From Planctomycetota bacterium (GTDB lineage: Bacteria > Planctomycetota > Planctomycetia > Pirellulales > UBA1268), in contig QWOQ01000005.1 of the NCBI GenBank assembly GCA_003669585.1, positions 1,024,502-1,088,501 on the forward strand: a stretch of 64,000 bases of DNA, given 5' to 3'. The position numbers were made by a program, and so were the translations under genes. The notes beneath the pieces are model-generated. The model had not been told where the DNA came from and ran no database searches. It was given only the letters and a program-made list of their open reading frames with translations. The stretch's first letter is position 1. Each line of letters begins with the position of its first letter. Positions 63,869 to 64,000 of the stretch are shown one piece after another.

Positions 63869-64000
63869 TTATTTGCGTTGATCACCGCTGGAAACTCCTG
63901 TAAATCGACAACAACTCGCACCATCGAGACGGCACTCGCTCAATCGCACTCGGCCACCAGAGAGCGTCTCGAGCATCGATCGTTCCGCCGCGCAGATTCC
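63869..64000 (-). CDS. SufR-like Fe-S-sensing regulator, C-terminal end only (continues past window)
   Basis: Only 43 residues are visible before TAA at 63869; the frame is open to the right edge. ICAAERSMLETLSGGRVRLS, then ECRLDGASCCRF, has the spacing of the cysteine-rich C-terminus of SufR/ArsR-like winged-helix regulators (Cys, then L-x-x-L-x-G-x-V, then Cys and L-x-G-x-x-C-x-F). SufR represses suf genes and senses their cluster. It ends 34 bp before nuoB, heading the suf cluster. With so little sequence, another HTH regulator with a metal-binding tail is possible. Confidence 0.5.
   Translation of the reverse strand, partial: GICAAERSMLETLSGGRVRLSECRLDGASCCRFTGVSSGDQRK

Noticed and set aside
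1..64000. CRISPR array, tRNA or rRNA genes
   Set aside because: No regularly spaced repeats, no recognisable tRNA T-arm and acceptor patterns and no rRNA stretches were noticed on reading; a covariance-model scan could still find short RNAs.

Overview
The window looks like the chromosome of a planctomycete (Pirellulales-like). The pointers are a PVC-type 'membrane-bound dehydrogenase' with a CxxCH haem site, a DUF1080 glycoside hydrolase, a sulfatase, a DUF1598 protein, many secreted bifunctional hydrolases, and genes for methanofuran-type C1 cofactor synthesis. No tRNA, rRNA or CRISPR array was recognised.

Region A (1 to about 16.6 kb) is an accessory defence island. A tightly overlapping plus-strand operon carries the C-terminal part of a large BrxC/PglY- or SspC-like protein, a GHKL ATPase gene cut by an IS remnant, an SspD/DndC-like ATP pyrophosphatase, a DptF/DptG/DptH (SspFGH-like) restriction set, an HNH endonuclease, and an SspA/DndA-type cysteine desulfurase. 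Together these form a DNA phosphorothioation (backbone sulfur) modification and restriction locus. Behind it, on the minus strand, lies a collapsed type I restriction locus: the HsdM N-terminus is fused in frame to a gamma-glutamylcyclotransferase-like domain and a HEPN-like domain, followed by a 27-codon hsdS relic. A decayed integrase tail marks the right border of the island.

Region B (about 16.9-46.6 kb) is catabolic and envelope biology: an AIM24-family protein, secreted esterase/SGNH and sulfatase enzymes, a creatininase-family amidase, an isochorismatase-ThuA fusion, DUF1080, an amidohydrolase, a KGPDC/HUMPS-type decarboxylase, a sugar-phosphate isomerase, a zinc alcohol dehydrogenase, an SDR, AmtB, a 1550-residue cytochrome-type protein, two tandem ABC-2 exporter pairs, a ceramidase-like protein, UxuA-type mannonate dehydratase, a sialidase-like protein and a DapA/NanA-family lyase. 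The mix suggests desulfation and breakdown of acidic polysaccharides, followed by uronate or deoxysugar catabolism.

Region C (46.7-64 kb) is mainly housekeeping: a lipoprotein, pyrB-pyrC, a NYN-domain RNase-like protein, an FHA-GAF-sigma54 activator, a DUF1598 protein, an mfnD/mfnF/mfnE-like methanofuran trio, and a minus-strand run reading (SufR-like regulator tail)-nuoB-sufC-sufB-sufD-Rieske/SufT fusion for Fe-S cluster assembly.
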